A DNA stretch of 64,000 bases from Marinomonas polaris DSM 16579 (GCF_900129155.1 NZ_FQVF01000025.1:1-64000); one strand, 5' to 3'; positions 1 to 11,766 are shown, counted from the stretch's first letter. Translations and numbers: made by a program. The notes: generated by a model not told the origin, from the letters alone.

Positions 1-5
1 CAGTT

Positions 6-311
6 AAAAAGTTTGCTTACTCAAAATCTATTACACTAACAATAACTTAATCGACTCATCATCCCGAAGAACAACAAGCCAACATAAAGCGAATTGACGT
101 GTTAGACGTTTCGCAAGACTTCAATTTTTTTGATCAACTACATCTCGGTAAAACCGGTCTGCGATGATCTTCTGAAGCCTCCAGCGAGCGCCCACACAAA
201 TTATCTGATTATCTATTTTAAAGAGCGGGCTGACTTGAATACTCAACCAGATTTTAATCTAGTAAAGTTGAACTTGGTCTTCGTTGCTCTGAGGCCTTGT
301 CCGTGTCAGCG
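6..311 (-). promoter_or_regulatory. rRNA operon 5' leader (16S gene begins at the left edge)
   Basis: Read on the minus strand this non-coding stretch has the signature of an rRNA leader. There is a boxA-like GCTCTTTAAAAT at 215-226, then a GTGTGGGCGCTCG motif near 180-197 typical of gammaproteobacterial rrn leaders. The strand ends in AACTG at positions 5-1, the usual first bases of 16S rRNA. boxA recruits the NusB/S10 antitermination complex (established for rrn operons). No protein gene is supported here. The 16S gene itself lies outside the window, so the assignment rests on leader motifs. Confidence 0.8.
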
Positions 312-318
312 AGGGCGT

Positions 319-384
319 ATATTAAGGATCTACAGATTTTGTGCAACCCTTTTTTGAATAAAATTTAAATTAATTAAAATTCGA
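319..384 (-). promoter_or_regulatory. rrn P1-type promoter with AT-rich UP element
   Basis: On the minus strand there is a -35 TTGCAC (341-346), a 16-base spacer and a -10 TAATAT (319-324). A GC-rich discriminator (ACGCCC) follows, as in promoters under stringent control. Directly upstream of the -35, 350-384 is almost pure A/T, as expected of an UP element bound by the alpha-subunit C-terminal domain. The -35 lies only about 40 bases beyond the ispH stop codon. Confidence 0.75.
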
Positions 385-1335
385 TCAAACTTCTACGATA
401 CGTAGTTCTTTAGGCATAGAGAAAGACACATTCTCTTCTCTACCTTTTAACTCTTGAGGTGCGCTACCACCTTCCTTAACAAGACGATCAATCACCTCAT
501 TAACAAGTACTTCAGGCGCAGATGCTCCAGCAGTTACGCCAATACTACGAATACCTTTCAACCAATCACACTGAATCTCACTGGCATTATCGATCAAATA
601 GGCTTTCGCCCCCATTCTTTCAGCCAATTCCCGAAGACGGTTTGAATTAGAGCTATTCACTGAACCAACAACAAGAACTAATTCAGATTCTTCTGCTAGC
701 GTCTTCACAGCATCCTGACGATTCTGTGTGGCGTAACAAATGTCATCTTTCTTTGGACCACAAATCATCGGAAAGTGTTTTCGAAGTGCATCAATAACAA
801 CCGAGGTATCATCCATAGACAACGTCGTTTGAGTGACAAAAGCAAGACGCTCAGGATTCTTAACCTTAAGTCTCTCTACATCAGCAGGACTCTCTACTAG
901 ATAGATAGCACCACCCTGACGATCATCGTACTGACCCATCGTACCTTCGACTTCTGGATGGCCATCATGACCAATCAAAATACATTCCATGCCATCACGA
1001 GAATAACGCAACACCTCCAAATGCACTTTTGTCACTAGTGGACAAGTCGCATCAAATACTTTTAAACCTCGATCTGTCGCTTCATCTCGAACGGCTTTTG
1101 AAACACCATGCGCACTAAAGATAACAATGTTGTCATCTGGTACTTGATCAAGTTCATCAACAAAAACTGCACCGCGAGACTTCAAAGACTCGACGACAAA
1201 TTTATTATGTACCACTTCATGACGAACATAGATTGGTGCTTCAAAAAGATCTAAGCAGCGATTAACAATATCTATCGCCCTATCAACACCAGCACAAAAG
1301 CCACGAGGGTTAGCAAGTTGAATAGCAAAACTCAT
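385..1335 (-). CDS. ispH: 4-hydroxy-3-methylbut-2-enyl diphosphate reductase IspH
   Basis: Last enzyme of the MEP isoprenoid pathway; it reduces HMBPP to IPP and DMAPP with a [4Fe-4S] cluster in the cytoplasm. The 316-residue product has the family length. It shows the three cluster cysteines in their usual settings: NPRGFCAGV near the N-terminus, FDATCPLV around residue 96 and [11 protein letters not shown] around residue 198. Its ATG overlaps the fkpB stop by 4 bases, so it is the last gene of the ribF-ileS-lspA-fkpB-ispH operon and probably translationally coupled. No intrinsic terminator is visible before the downstream rrn promoter. Confidence 0.97.
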   Translation of the reverse strand: MSFAIQLANPRGFCAGVDRAIDIVNRCLDLFEAPIYVRHEVVHNKFVVESLKSRGAVFVDELDQVPDDNIVIFSAHGVSKAVRDEATDRGLKVFDATCPLVTKVHLEVLRYSRDGMECILIGHDGHPEVEGTMGQYDDRQGGAIYLVESPADVERLKVKNPERLAFVTQTTLSMDDTSVVIDALRKHFPMICGPKKDDICYATQNRQDAVKTLAEESELVLVVGSVNSSNSNRLRELAERMGAKAYLIDNASEIQCDWLKGIRSIGVTAGASAPEVLVNEVIDRLVKEGGSAPQELKGREENVSFSMPKELRIVEV

Positions 1336-1763
1336 GCGGCATCCTCAATAGCTATGATTTGCACCCGAAAAGTAAGTGACCGACTAGCAAGAGGGTGATT
1401 AAAATCGACAACCACTTCTTTCTCACCAATCTCAGCAATGACGCCCGGCAACTCGTTTTTGCTCATATCAGCAAAAGAAACCACCATCCCTTCTTCTAGA
1501 TCCATAGAGAACTGAGAACGAGGCATACGCTGAATATTGCTTTCATTGTGTACGCCAAAGGCTTTTTCTGGCGACATAATGAAAGAAGCTTCTTGCCCTA
1601 CAGACATACCTAGTAAAGCAGACTCAAAATCTGGCAATAAACTCCCATCACCAAATATAAAGCTAGCTGGAGATCGAGAAAAGTTAGAATCAACGATTTG
1701 ACCATCTTCAAGTGACAACTCAAAGTGCAGAGTTACTCTGCTTGCCGCTGTAATTACGCTCAT
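1332..1763 (-). CDS. fkpB: FKBP-type peptidyl-prolyl cis-trans isomerase (SlpA/FkpB type)
   Basis: A 143-residue SlpA-like FKBP, a cytoplasmic proline isomerase and chaperone. The FKBP fold is interrupted by the insert-in-flap chaperone segment ([18 protein letters not shown]), which marks the SlyD/SlpA branch. It lacks the histidine-rich tail of SlyD, which argues for FkpB. It lies between lspA and ispH with 4-base overlaps on both sides, its standard place in gammaproteobacteria. The client protein in this operon context is not known from sequence. Confidence 0.93.
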   Translation of the reverse strand: MSVITAASRVTLHFELSLEDGQIVDSNFSRSPASFIFGDGSLLPDFESALLGMSVGQEASFIMSPEKAFGVHNESNIQRMPRSQFSMDLEEGMVVSFADMSKNELPGVIAEIGEKEVVVDFNHPLASRSLTFRVQIIAIEDAA

Positions 1764-2266
1764 TCTTTTGTACCTTCCTGCTTTTTCGTCACGAAACTTT
1801 CAAGCAACATTAAAATAACACCAATAGTAATAGCACTGTCAGCAAGGTTAAACGCAGGGAAATACCACGACTGCTGCCAATGAAATTGTAGAAAATCTAC
1901 AACATGGCCATAAACCAATCGATCATAAAGGTTACCAATCGCTCCACCCAACACAAAAGTCAGTGCCAGTGATTCTAATCGATTTGTTTCTGCGATCTTA
2001 ACAAGACGCCAACTAATACCAACAACCACAGCCAATGCGATCAAAGAGAAAAACCAGCGTTGCCAGCCACCAGCTTGCGCAAGGAAGCTAAATGCAGCAC
2101 CAGTGTTGTATCTCAATGTCAGGTCAAAGAATGGAAAAACGGCAATTTCTTGTCCATAAAATAAGTTGGACACAACCGCTTGTTTTGTTACCCAATCTAA
2201 AACAAAAAGAATAAGAGCCAGCGCCCACCAGCGCTGGACTCGTTTCCACACAATCAAAGCAGTCAT
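1760..2266 (-). CDS. lspA: lipoprotein signal peptidase (signal peptidase II)
   Basis: Inner-membrane aspartyl protease that removes the signal peptide of diacylglyceryl-modified prolipoproteins. The 168-residue protein has four predicted membrane helices. The conserved blocks are visible: NTGAAFSF, then GNLYDRLVYGHVVDF with one catalytic Asp, and FNLADSAI with the other. The ATG overlaps the ileS stop by one base (TAATG), and the 3' end overlaps fkpB by 4 bases. This is the classical ileS-lspA arrangement. Confidence 0.97.
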   Translation of the reverse strand: MTALIVWKRVQRWWALALILFVLDWVTKQAVVSNLFYGQEIAVFPFFDLTLRYNTGAAFSFLAQAGGWQRWFFSLIALAVVVGISWRLVKIAETNRLESLALTFVLGGAIGNLYDRLVYGHVVDFLQFHWQQSWYFPAFNLADSAITIGVILMLLESFVTKKQEGTKE

Positions 2267-5088
2267 TAGGCGTAAAGGCGCTGTTCACCTTCCCCATCTG
2301 GCAAGTTAGAGATACAACGATCGCACAACTCAGGATGCGCTGCTCGCTTACCAACTTCTTCACGGTGATGCCAACAACGTACACACTTAGTATATTTACT
2401 CAACTCAACGTGAACTTTCAGACAATCAAGATCGGTAGCAACCGCGTCATCATCCGCTTGAGACAAAGGCAACACTTTAACGTCAGAAGCAATTAAGACA
2501 AAGCGCAACTCTTCACCTAAGCGATTCAATGTTGCTTGCAAAGCATCATCACAATAAAGTGTTATATCAGCACTTAAGCTCGCTTTCATCTTGCCTTCAC
2601 TACGCGCTGCTTCTAATACTTTATTCGTTGCTACTTTCGCTTCAAGAACCTGCTTCCAGAATTCACGACCCATTGGCTCATCACCAGACAACTCTTCAAG
2701 GCCTTCATACCATGTTTCTAAGAAAACAGACTCACCGCGTTCCCCAGGAAGTGTTTGCCAGATTTCGTCAGCAGTGAAGCTCAAGATCGGTGCAATCCAA
2801 CGAGAGAAAGCTTCCATCACATGGTAAAGCGCAGTCTGCGCAGAACGACGCGCCAGGCTGTCTTCTTGTGTTGTGTATTGGCGATCTTTGATGACATCCA
2901 GATAAAAACCACCCAAATCTACAGAACAGAAGTTCTGGATTTTCTGGTTCACTGTATGGAATTGATATTCGTTGTAAGCGGCATTCAATTCTTTTTGCAA
3001 CATGGCAGCACGATCCACAATCCAACGATCCAATGCAATCATCTCGCTAGAAGGCACCATATCAGCCGCTGGATTAAAACCATTTAAGTTTGCCATCATG
3101 AAACGCGCAGTATTACGGATACGACGATAAGAATCCGCTACACGCTTAAGAATTTCATCAGAGACAGTCATTTCAGTGGTGTAGTCGGTCGCTGCTACCC
3201 ACAAACGGATAATATCGGCACCCAAGGTATCCATGACTTTCTGTGGTGACAGTACGTTACCCAAAGACTTCGACATTTTGCGGCCATCGCCATCAACGGT
3301 AAAACCGTGAGTCAATACTTGCTTGTATGGCGGCACACCACGAATCGCGATTGAGGTTTTCAACGAAGACTGGAACCAACCACGATGCTGATCTGAACCT
3401 TCTAGGTACAAATCGGCAGGAAAGCTCAATTCATCACGTTGATCGATAACAGAATAATGGGTCACACCGGAGTCAAACCATACATCTAACGTGTCAGTTA
3501 CTTTGCTGTATTTTTCAGCATCAGCACCCAACAACTCCTCTGCTTCCATTTCAAACCAAGCGTCGATTCCTTCAACTTCGATGCGCTTAGCGACTTCCTC
3601 GATCAAACGTGGCGTTTCAGGATGAAGCTCTTGAGTCTCTTTGTTGATAAACAAAGCAATCGGCACACCCCAAGTACGCTGACGAGACACACACCAATCA
3701 GGGCTGTTATTCAACATCCCTTCCATACGGTTTTGTCCCCAGCTTGGTACCCACTTCACACCTTCAACAGCATGCTTTGCAGAATCCAGCAAACCTTCTT
3801 TGGTCATACTGATAAACCACTGAGGCGTCGCACGGAAGATGAGTGGCGTTTTAGTACGCCAGCAATGTGGATAACTGTGGAAGATCTTCGACTCAAACAC
3901 CAAAGCGTTATTGCGATTCAACGCCTCAAGCACAGCATCATCTACTTTATAAACATGCAAACCAGCAAACTCGCCTGCAGCATCAGAGTAAACACCATTG
4001 TCTTGAACAAGGTTGATAGTGCCAATGCCATTTTCACGACCGACGTTAAAGTCATCCACGCCGTGGTCAGGTGCAGTATGCACGCAGCCAGTACCCGCTT
4101 CCGTTGTTACGTGCTCACCCAAGATGACAGGAATATCGCGCTCTAGGAACGGATGATCCAACACAGTGCCTGCCAGTTCAGCACCAACGGTACGACCAAC
4201 AATGCGGAAATCAGCAACACCGTAGCGAGACATCACACTTGCGACCATGTCTTCAGCAACAATTAAACGCTCTTTGCCCAAGCCCATATCGACTTCAACT
4301 AGCGCATAGTTGAAGTCTGGATGAACAGAAACAGCTTGGCTCGCTGGAAGCGTCCAAGGAGTGGTTGTCCAGATAACAACAGAAACCTTACCTTCACCCT
4401 CGACATCAGAGAATTTAACAAGTAAAGCAGCTTCGTCTTGTGGCGCATAACGCACATCCAAAGACAAAGACGTTTTATCTTGATATTCCACTTCCGCTTC
4501 CGCCAAAGCAGAACCACCAACAACACTCCAGTAAACTGGCTTAAAGCCTTTTACCAAATGACCGTTCTCAGCGATTTTGCCTAAAGCACGAACAATATTG
4601 GCTTCTGTTTGGAAGTTCATTGTCAGATAAGGATTTTCCCAATCGCCCATCACACCCAAACGAATAAAGTCTTTTTTCTGTTCTTCTATTTGCGTATAAG
4701 CGTATTCGCGACATTTCGCGCGAAACTCTTTATAAGAAACTTTCGTCCCCGCTTTACCGATCAATTGCTCAACTTTGTGCTCAATTGGCAAGCCGTGACA
4801 ATCCCAACCAGGAATATAAGGCGCATCAAAGCCACTAACGGTTTTAGACTTAACAATAATATCTTTGAGGATTTTGTTAACCGCGTGACCAATGTGAATA
4901 CTGCCATTTGCGTACGGAGGGCCATCATGAAGAATAAAAGATTTACGGCCTTTACTTACATCACGTACTTTTTGATATAGGTCCATATCCTGCCAACGCT
5001 TAAGCATTGCAGGTTCACGTTTTGCCAAATCTCCACGCATTGGGAAGTCTGTATCTGGCAAATTCAGTGTCGGTTTATAATCACTCAT
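2266..5088 (-). CDS. ileS: isoleucyl-tRNA synthetase
   Basis: Class I synthetase that charges tRNA-Ile and edits valine. At 940 residues it matches E. coli IleS length. HIGH appears in [11 protein letters not shown] near residue 65 and KMSKS in [10 protein letters not shown] near residue 605. The CP1 editing domain lies between them. The C-terminal zinc site shows CVRCW and CDRC, so this is the bacterial zinc-containing type. The Shine-Dalgarno sequence is weak (GAGG about 15 bases upstream). It is co-oriented with ribF 32 bases upstream. Confidence 0.98.
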   Translation of the reverse strand: MSDYKPTLNLPDTDFPMRGDLAKREPAMLKRWQDMDLYQKVRDVSKGRKSFILHDGPPYANGSIHIGHAVNKILKDIIVKSKTVSGFDAPYIPGWDCHGLPIEHKVEQLIGKAGTKVSYKEFRAKCREYAYTQIEEQKKDFIRLGVMGDWENPYLTMNFQTEANIVRALGKIAENGHLVKGFKPVYWSVVGGSALAEAEVEYQDKTSLSLDVRYAPQDEAALLVKFSDVEGEGKVSVVIWTTTPWTLPASQAVSVHPDFNYALVEVDMGLGKERLIVAEDMVASVMSRYGVADFRIVGRTVGAELAGTVLDHPFLERDIPVILGEHVTTEAGTGCVHTAPDHGVDDFNVGRENGIGTINLVQDNGVYSDAAGEFAGLHVYKVDDAVLEALNRNNALVFESKIFHSYPHCWRTKTPLIFRATPQWFISMTKEGLLDSAKHAVEGVKWVPSWGQNRMEGMLNNSPDWCVSRQRTWGVPIALFINKETQELHPETPRLIEEVAKRIEVEGIDAWFEMEAEELLGADAEKYSKVTDTLDVWFDSGVTHYSVIDQRDELSFPADLYLEGSDQHRGWFQSSLKTSIAIRGVPPYKQVLTHGFTVDGDGRKMSKSLGNVLSPQKVMDTLGADIIRLWVAATDYTTEMTVSDEILKRVADSYRRIRNTARFMMANLNGFNPAADMVPSSEMIALDRWIVDRAAMLQKELNAAYNEYQFHTVNQKIQNFCSVDLGGFYLDVIKDRQYTTQEDSLARRSAQTALYHVMEAFSRWIAPILSFTADEIWQTLPGERGESVFLETWYEGLEELSGDEPMGREFWKQVLEAKVATNKVLEAARSEGKMKASLSADITLYCDDALQATLNRLGEELRFVLIASDVKVLPLSQADDDAVATDLDCLKVHVELSKYTKCVRCWHHREEVGKRAAHPELCDRCISNLPDGEGEQRLYA

Positions 5089-5120
5089 GGTTTATCGATT
5101 CATCCTCAAAGATCATCTTT

Positions 5121-6050
5121 TCACTGATTAGCAAAGAAGCGTAATGCTTCTTCTTTATCACATTGAATTTGTTTTTCCAGCGCATCTAAGCTGGCCATTT
5201 TTCGCTCTGCCCTAATAAAATGACAGAAAGTAACCTGCACATATTTGTCATACAGATCACCGTTAAAATCTAATAAGTGCACTTCCAGTATCGGCGTCTT
5301 GCCTTGAACGGTAGGACGCACACCAATATTCGCAACACCGTTATAGGAGACGCCATCAACCATAAAGGTCACAGCGTATACACCAGACAACGCAGACTTA
5401 ATACCTTTAAGGTGCACATTAGCCGTTGGAAAACCCAGTTTTCGACCAAGTTGCTGTCCATGTATCACACGACCACTTAAGGTAACCAAGTGCCCCATGT
5501 TCATCTGTGCGGCAGTAATATCGCCGCGCTCTAGAGCATCCCTAACCAGAGTACTACTCACTCGCTCATTCAAAGTGTTTAACACTGACGGTGTATTTTC
5601 AACATCAAAGCCATGCTGACCACCAAATTCTTGCAGATAATAAAAATCACCTTGTCGATCACAGCCAAAGCGAAAATCGTCACCCACCACCAAATGCTTT
5701 ACAGACAAGCCATCCAGCAAAATTTGCTGACAGAATGCCTGTGCATCTAGTTGTTGAAGTTTAGGGTTGAATGGCATGCAAAGAACATAATCGATACCCT
5801 GCCCTTCCAACAATTTCACTTTGTCCCGCAGACGACCAATACGACCTGGGGCCGTATCCGGTGAAAAGAACTCTCTCGGCTGAGGTTCAAAGATCATGAT
5901 AGCAGCAGGCGAATTGTATTGTTTAGCTAAAGCTTTGACTCGCGCTAATATAGCGCCATGCCCTAAATGAACACCGTCAAAATTCCCTATCGTCAGCACG
6001 CATTCTTTATGCTTTGAACGGATATTATGAATACCGCGAATTAACTCCAT
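5121..6050 (-). CDS. ribF: bifunctional riboflavin kinase / FAD synthetase
   Basis: Makes FMN from riboflavin and then FAD. The 309-residue protein has an N-terminal nucleotidyltransferase domain (TIGNFDGVHLGHGA near residue 21) and a C-terminal riboflavin kinase domain (GRKLGFPTANV, roughly residues 203-213). It starts with ATG after GGGG at a 5-base spacing. It heads the operon with ileS, as in E. coli. A 138-base gap with a promoter-like element separates it from murJ upstream. Confidence 0.97.
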   Translation of the reverse strand: MELIRGIHNIRSKHKECVLTIGNFDGVHLGHGAILARVKALAKQYNSPAAIMIFEPQPREFFSPDTAPGRIGRLRDKVKLLEGQGIDYVLCMPFNPKLQQLDAQAFCQQILLDGLSVKHLVVGDDFRFGCDRQGDFYYLQEFGGQHGFDVENTPSVLNTLNERVSSTLVRDALERGDITAAQMNMGHLVTLSGRVIHGQQLGRKLGFPTANVHLKGIKSALSGVYAVTFMVDGVSYNGVANIGVRPTVQGKTPILEVHLLDFNGDLYDKYVQVTFCHFIRAERKMASLDALEKQIQCDKEEALRFFANQ

Positions 6051-6099
6051 AGAACCCCGTACAAAACAATTAAATCCAGCGTCGAAAAAAATATCATGG

Positions 6100-6110
6100 A
6101 TTATATAGCA
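6100..6110 (-). promoter_or_regulatory. extended -10 element upstream of ribF
   Basis: The minus strand reads TGCTATATAAT, an extended -10 (TGnTATA) about 50 bases before the ribF start. No good -35 is visible at 16-18 bases, which is tolerable for extended -10 promoters. It would drive ribF-ileS-lspA-fkpB-ispH independently of murJ. Confidence 0.45.
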
Positions 6111-6188
6111 GTTAACCAGATGAAGGTAGGCCAGAACTTGAACAAGCTGTGCAAACCAATAATCAAAGCAAAAAACACTTCAATACAC

Positions 6189-7757
6189 CTAATGCTTTAA
6201 AATGGAAGGACGCAAGCCCGCCGCTACCGCGACAAGAACGTACACCAGCACACCGCAAACAACAACCAACAAGGTACAACCTACCCGATACAAGTCATCC
6301 ATCTGGGTCCATTGCCAACCCTGAAGAAGAAACAAATATAAGCACACACCAAGCGCAACGGTAGCACTCACCAATATACGCAGCAAACGTCCCCATTGAG
6401 CCGAAAACACGTGATATTGTTTTTTATACAGACCGCGCCACAACAAGAAAGCATTTAAACCAGCAGACAGACTTGTCGCCAGTGCTAATCCCACATGCCC
6501 CAATGGCCACACCAAAATCAAGTTCAGCACCATATTCGATATCATCGCAATGATGCCAATACGCACAGGCGTTCTCGTATCTTGTCTCGCATAGTACCCC
6601 GGCGCCAGCACCTTAATCAGCATCATAAACACCAAACCCAGTGAGTAAGCCTGCAGACTCTGAGCAGCCATATGAACATCATTCACCGTTAACTCACCAC
6701 GATAAAAAATCGTCGCAATCAAAGGCTCAGCCAACATAAACAAAGCAAGAGAAGACGGAATAGCAATCAGCAAAAGTATTCGCAGCGCCCAATCGAGTGT
6801 TTCAGAAAACTTCGACGCTTCGCCACCAGAAAAACTACGCGACAAAGAAGGCAAAATAACAGTACTGATGGCAATAGCAAAAATACCCAACGGCAACTCA
6901 TACAAGCGATCCGACAAGTACAACCAAGTAATACTGCCCGTTTGCAGAAAAGAAGCCAGCACCGTATCAAGAAGCAAATTAATCTGACTGACAGACACAC
7001 CAAACAATGCAGGCCCCATCAAAAGAAGAATTCTTTTTACCCCAGGATGACGAAAACCCAACGTCGGCATCGGTAGCAATCGCAACCTCGCCAAAAACGG
7101 CACTTGAAACATCAACTGAATCAGCCCCGCAAAGAACACCCCCCAAGCAACAGCAGTTTCGGCTTGGGCCGCAGTGCGAGCAAAAAACACCGTCGCAACA
7201 ATAAGAGAGATGTTCAGAAAAATCGGCGTAATAGCCGGAACCGCATATTCACCATGCGCGTTTAAAATACCGCCGGCCAATGCCGTTAATGAAATAAATA
7301 ACAGATATGGAAAAGTAATGACTAACAGCTCAGAAGCCAATTTAGTCTGACCATCATCCGCAGCAAAACCAGGTGCAAATACATACACCACCCAAGGAGC
7401 ACACACCATGAAAAGCACAGTAATACACAACAAGATCAAAGCCAGCGATCCTGACACAGCAGAGATAAGTGCTCGAACCTCGTCCTTGCCTTCTTTTACT
7501 CGGTAGTCACTCAATACTGGGACAAAAGCTTGAGCAAACGCTCCTTCGGCAAATAATCTACGAAAAAAGTTAGGGATTTTAAAAGCAACATAAAATGCAT
7601 CCGCACTGCCGCTTGCGCCCAATACATACGCCAAAGCAGCGTCTCTCACCAAACCAAGAATACGAGAAAGGAATGTACAAATAGAAACCAAGACACCAGA
7701 ACGTAACAAAGACAAAGACTTAGACTCTTTATCGAGGAGGGATTTTTTTTCGGACAT
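6189..7757 (-). CDS. murJ: lipid II flippase MurJ (MviN)
   Basis: Polytopic MOP-superfamily membrane protein that flips lipid II across the inner membrane for peptidoglycan synthesis. The 522 residues hold about 14 hydrophobic segments. N-terminal family motifs SRILGLVRDAALAYVLG and FFRRLFAEGAFAQAFVP are present. The ATG has no recognisable Shine-Dalgarno sequence (the 12 bases before it are AT-rich), and the N-terminus is about 14 residues longer than in E. coli, so the start is less certain. It is divergent from rpsT. Confidence 0.95.
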   Translation of the reverse strand: MSEKKSLLDKESKSLSLLRSGVLVSICTFLSRILGLVRDAALAYVLGASGSADAFYVAFKIPNFFRRLFAEGAFAQAFVPVLSDYRVKEGKDEVRALISAVSGSLALILLCITVLFMVCAPWVVYVFAPGFAADDGQTKLASELLVITFPYLLFISLTALAGGILNAHGEYAVPAITPIFLNISLIVATVFFARTAAQAETAVAWGVFFAGLIQLMFQVPFLARLRLLPMPTLGFRHPGVKRILLLMGPALFGVSVSQINLLLDTVLASFLQTGSITWLYLSDRLYELPLGIFAIAISTVILPSLSRSFSGGEASKFSETLDWALRILLLIAIPSSLALFMLAEPLIATIFYRGELTVNDVHMAAQSLQAYSLGLVFMMLIKVLAPGYYARQDTRTPVRIGIIAMISNMVLNLILVWPLGHVGLALATSLSAGLNAFLLWRGLYKKQYHVFSAQWGRLLRILVSATVALGVCLYLFLLQGWQWTQMDDLYRVGCTLLVVVCGVLVYVLVAVAAGLRPSILKH

Positions 7758-7855
7758 AAAAATTTACGACGTATGCAATAGACAGATCTACAAAGAATAA
7801 CACCAGGTACTACCAGAGCGCAGCCAAATATATAAGCTCATTTGACTAATTTTTG

Positions 7856-7861
7856 TATAAT
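7856..7861 (+). promoter_or_regulatory. candidate -10 element of the rpsT promoter
   Basis: A perfect TATAAT lies 127 bases before the rpsT start. A TTGACT at 7842-7847 is only 8 bases away, so it cannot be the matching -35. No convincing -35 sits at 16-18 bases. The call is tentative. Confidence 0.35.
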
Positions 7862-7933
7862 AGGGTTGTGGCAACGCTAAAAACTGGTAAAATCCGCCGC
7901 GAGATTTCAAAGTTAAAACTTGACATTAATTTC

Positions 7934-7958
7934 ATGACACAGCAGAGTGCTGGGTCAT
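7934..7958 (+). promoter_or_regulatory. hairpin in the rpsT mRNA leader
   Basis: ATGAC and GTCAT, then CAGC and GCTG, pair around an AGAGT loop, with one A-G mismatch. The hairpin ends 16 bases before the AAAGGAG ribosome-binding site of rpsT. S20 is known to repress its own translation in E. coli; whether this hairpin takes part is inference. Confidence 0.4.
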
Positions 7959-7987
7959 TACTTATTCCAATTTAAAGGAGCCAGACC

Positions 7988-8251
7988 GTGGCAAATTCCG
8001 CCGGTTCAAAAAAACGCGCGCGCCAAGCAGTAAAAAGCCGCGCTCACAATGGTAGCCTTCGTTCAATGGTTCGCACATACTTGAAAAAAGTAGATGCAGC
8101 TATCGAAGCAGGCAATCAAGCTGACGCACAAGCAGCTTACGTTCTAGCAACTTCTAAGCTAGACAAAGCCGCTGACAAAGGCCTATATCACAAAAACAAA
8201 GCAGCTCGCCATAAGAGCCGCTTGAGTGCTAAAATCAAAGCACTGGCCTAA
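7988..8251 (+). CDS. rpsT: 30S ribosomal protein S20
   Basis: Small-subunit protein S20, 87 residues, lysine/arginine/alanine-rich helical bundle beginning [18 protein letters not shown]. It starts with GTG after AAAGGAG at a 7-base spacing. E. coli rpsT uses a UUG start, and weak start codons suit autogenous control of S20. It is monocistronic, divergent from murJ and followed by a strong terminator. Confidence 0.98.
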   Translation: MANSAGSKKRARQAVKSRAHNGSLRSMVRTYLKKVDAAIEAGNQADAQAAYVLATSKLDKAADKGLYHKNKAARHKSRLSAKIKALA

Positions 8252-8259
8252 TACCTATA

Positions 8260-8286
8260 AAAAAACCGGCAAATGCCGGTTTTTTT
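8260..8286 (+). terminator. intrinsic terminator of rpsT
   Basis: A GC stem (CCGGC/GCCGG) is flanked by an A run and a T run just after the rpsT stop codon. Confidence 0.9.
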
Positions 8287-8341
8287 ATGTCTTTTATTTA
8301 TACACCTAAAAATACACCTCGACTTTTCCGCCCAAACAGCA

Positions 8342-8704
8342 TCAGCCAAACAAAACCACCAGCCAAACCACTGCCGCCAAGACCAAAGCCAACATCACTG
8401 CCGCCGAGCCTAAATCTTTCGCACGACCAGACAATTCATGATGCTCACTACTAATTCGATCAACCACAGCCTCAACACTTGAATTCAGCGTTTCAACAAT
8501 CAACACCAAGCCTACAGAAAAAATCAGCACCGCACGCTCAAGACCAGTATCACCAAGCCAGATAGCAAAAGGCAAAGAAATCAAAAACAAAACAGCCTCT
8601 TGACGAAAAGCCGCTTCATGTTTCCATTGAGCTCGCAAACCTTGATAAGAATATTTCGAAGCACTCAATACGCGATCTAAACCTACTTTACCTGGCTTTG
8701 CCAT
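8342..8704 (-). CDS. dgkA: diacylglycerol kinase
   Basis: Small trimeric inner-membrane kinase that recycles diacylglycerol to phosphatidic acid. The 120 residues carry the family core: NSSVEAVVDRISSEHHELSG followed by RAKDLGSAAV. There are three hydrophobic helices after an amphipathic N-terminus with GLRAQWKHEAAFRQE. It lies 14 bases after proB, probably in the same transcript, and converges on rpsT. Confidence 0.96.
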   Translation of the reverse strand: MAKPGKVGLDRVLSASKYSYQGLRAQWKHEAAFRQEAVLFLISLPFAIWLGDTGLERAVLIFSVGLVLIVETLNSSVEAVVDRISSEHHELSGRAKDLGSAAVMLALVLAAVVWLVVLFG

Positions 8705-8718
8705 GACACCACTACCTC

Positions 8719-9843
8719 TTAAATAATAACCAAATCATCGCGATGAATTAACTCTGGTTCACCCTTGTAACCCAAAATCGCTCCAATATTAGACGAAGGC
8801 TGACCAAGCAGCTTCAACGTTTCAGCCACACTGTAGTTCACTAAGCCGCGAGCAACCAGACCACCTTGCAAATCGACACAAATAACCATGTCTCCGCGCG
8901 AAAAAGTACCCTGCGCATCTTTCACTCCGACAGCCAAAAGACTCGTACCCGCTTTTCGCAACGCCTTTACGGCACCATCATCTAAAATTAGGGCGCCGCG
9001 ACTCTTCAAATGCCCAGCTAACCATTGCTTACGCGCCGCTACCCTTCCGTGTTCCGGCTGCAACCAAGTTCCTAACATTTCGCCTGACGCAACACGAACA
9101 ATTACATTTTCTTCGCGACCTGAAGCTATCAAGGTATCCGCACCAGAGCGTGCAGCCAAAAGCGCAGCTCGCACCTTCGTTAACATTCCGCCACTACCTA
9201 GTACACCAGCCCCGCCACTCGCCATAGACTCAAGACGATTGTCCGATGCTGATATATGAGAGATTAAAGTTGCATCTTTATGATCACGTGGATTTTTATC
9301 GAACAGCCCTTGCTGATCTGTAAGGATGATTAACAAATCCGCCTCAATAAGATTAGCAACCAAAGCACCCAGCGTATCATTGTCACCAAACCGTATTTCG
9401 TCGGTTACAACTGTGTCATTTTCGTTAATTATAGGTACAACACCGAAACCAAGCAGAGTTCGCAACGAAGATCGAGCATTTAAATAGCGTCGACGGTTCG
9501 ACAAATCATCATGGGTAAGCAAAATTTGCGCAGTACACAAACCATGCTTCTCAAAGTGAGACTCATAAACCCCAACCAATTCCATCTGCCCAACTGCCGC
9601 AGCAGCTTGCAGCTCATTTACTTGAGTGGGGCGAGAAGAAAAACCAAGACGCTTCATACCTGCAGCAATAGAACCAGAAGACACTAAAACGACTTCCTTT
9701 CCTTGCGCTCGTAACTCAGCAATTTGAGCAACCCAAAGACCAATTCGGGCAACATCCAACCCCTGACCATCGTTTGTCAGTAGCGCACTGCCAATTTTAA
9801 CAACGACACGCTGCGCCTTAGCTATTTTTTCTCGCATTTCCAT
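8719..9843 (-). CDS. proB: glutamate 5-kinase
   Basis: First step of proline synthesis from glutamate. An amino-acid kinase domain ([52 protein letters not shown]) is followed by a C-terminal PUA domain (about residues 280-374). I place the start at the ATG at 9843 (374 residues). An ATG two codons later (9837) fits Pseudomonas ProB equally well, and the TTG at 9864 has no ribosome-binding site. It follows obgE by 26 bases. Confidence 0.95.
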   Translation of the reverse strand: MEMREKIAKAQRVVVKIGSALLTNDGQGLDVARIGLWVAQIAELRAQGKEVVLVSSGSIAAGMKRLGFSSRPTQVNELQAAAAVGQMELVGVYESHFEKHGLCTAQILLTHDDLSNRRRYLNARSSLRTLLGFGVVPIINENDTVVTDEIRFGDNDTLGALVANLIEADLLIILTDQQGLFDKNPRDHKDATLISHISASDNRLESMASGGAGVLGSGGMLTKVRAALLAARSGADTLIASGREENVIVRVASGEMLGTWLQPEHGRVAARKQWLAGHLKSRGALILDDGAVKALRKAGTSLLAVGVKDAQGTFSRGDMVICVDLQGGLVARGLVNYSVAETLKLLGQPSSNIGAILGYKGEPELIHRDDLVII

Positions 9844-9869
9844 GATACTACTTATTCTCACCAATCAAG

Positions 9870-11168
<1,299 letters not shown>

Positions 11169-11426
11169 TTAAGCAGCTACGACAGAAACTGTACGACGCT
11201 TCAACTTACCTTTCACTTCAAACTTCACTTGGCCTTCAACAACAGCGAACAAAGTGTGATCTTTACCAATTTGAACACCAACTCCAGGGTGGAACTGAGT
11301 ACCACGCTGACGAACAAGGATGTTACCTGGGATCACAACTTGACCACCAAAACGTTTGACACCTAATCGTTTCGACTCGGAATCGCGACCGTTACGAGTA
11401 CTACCACCCGCCTTTTTATGAGCCAT
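11169..11426 (-). CDS. rpmA: 50S ribosomal protein L27
   Basis: L27, 85 residues, reaches the peptidyl transferase centre with its N-terminal tail. It begins [20 protein letters not shown], the uncleaved proteobacterial form. [19 protein letters not shown] is the conserved core. It follows rplU by 31 bases in the standard rplU-rpmA pair. Confidence 0.98.
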   Translation of the reverse strand: MAHKKAGGSTRNGRDSESKRLGVKRFGGQVVIPGNILVRQRGTQFHPGVGVQIGKDHTLFAVVEGQVKFEVKGKLKRRTVSVVAA

Positions 11427-11457
11427 GACTTACTCCTTAAATTTGAATAGTTAGCGC

Positions 11458-11766
11458 TTAGTTAATACCAGTTATTTTCACTTCCGTGAACCACTGACGA
11501 TGACCCATACGCTTCATAGAATGCTTACGACGACGGAATTTCAAAATTTTCACTTTGTCTCCGCGACCATGAGCAACAACTTCAGCTGTTACTTTAGCGC
11601 CTTCTACAACTGGTGCACCAACTTTAACGTCGTCGCCGTTGCATACAAGAAGAACGTCATCGAATTGAATCGAACCGCCTTCTTCAACAGCTAATTTCTC
11701 AACCTTAAGGGTTTGGCCTTCTTCTACACGGTATTGCTTACCGCCAGTTTTGATCACTGCAAACAT
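11458..11766 (-). CDS. rplU: 50S ribosomal protein L21
   Basis: L21, 102 residues, begins [18 protein letters not shown] chose the ATG at 11766, preceded by GGAG at a 6-base spacing, over an ATT-initiated upstream extension. The conserved [19 protein letters not shown] segment lies near the C-terminus. It is the first gene of rplU-rpmA and divergent from ispB, as in E. coli. Confidence 0.98.
   Translation of the reverse strand: MFAVIKTGGKQYRVEEGQTLKVEKLAVEEGGSIQFDDVLLVCNGDDVKVGAPVVEGAKVTAEVVAHGRGDKVKILKFRRRKHSMKRMGHRQWFTEVKITGIN

Noticed and set aside
130-357. A 75-codon plus-strand open frame at the left edge
   Set aside because: It runs antisense through the rrn leader, boxA and promoter, has no family resemblance and no ribosome-binding site.
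3622-4146. A 174-codon open frame antisense to ileS
   Set aside because: Shadow of the real gene; no motifs, and the ileS frame is intact.
7842-7861. TTGACT and TATAAT upstream of rpsT as one promoter
   Set aside because: The spacing is 8 bases, far too short for a sigma-70 promoter.
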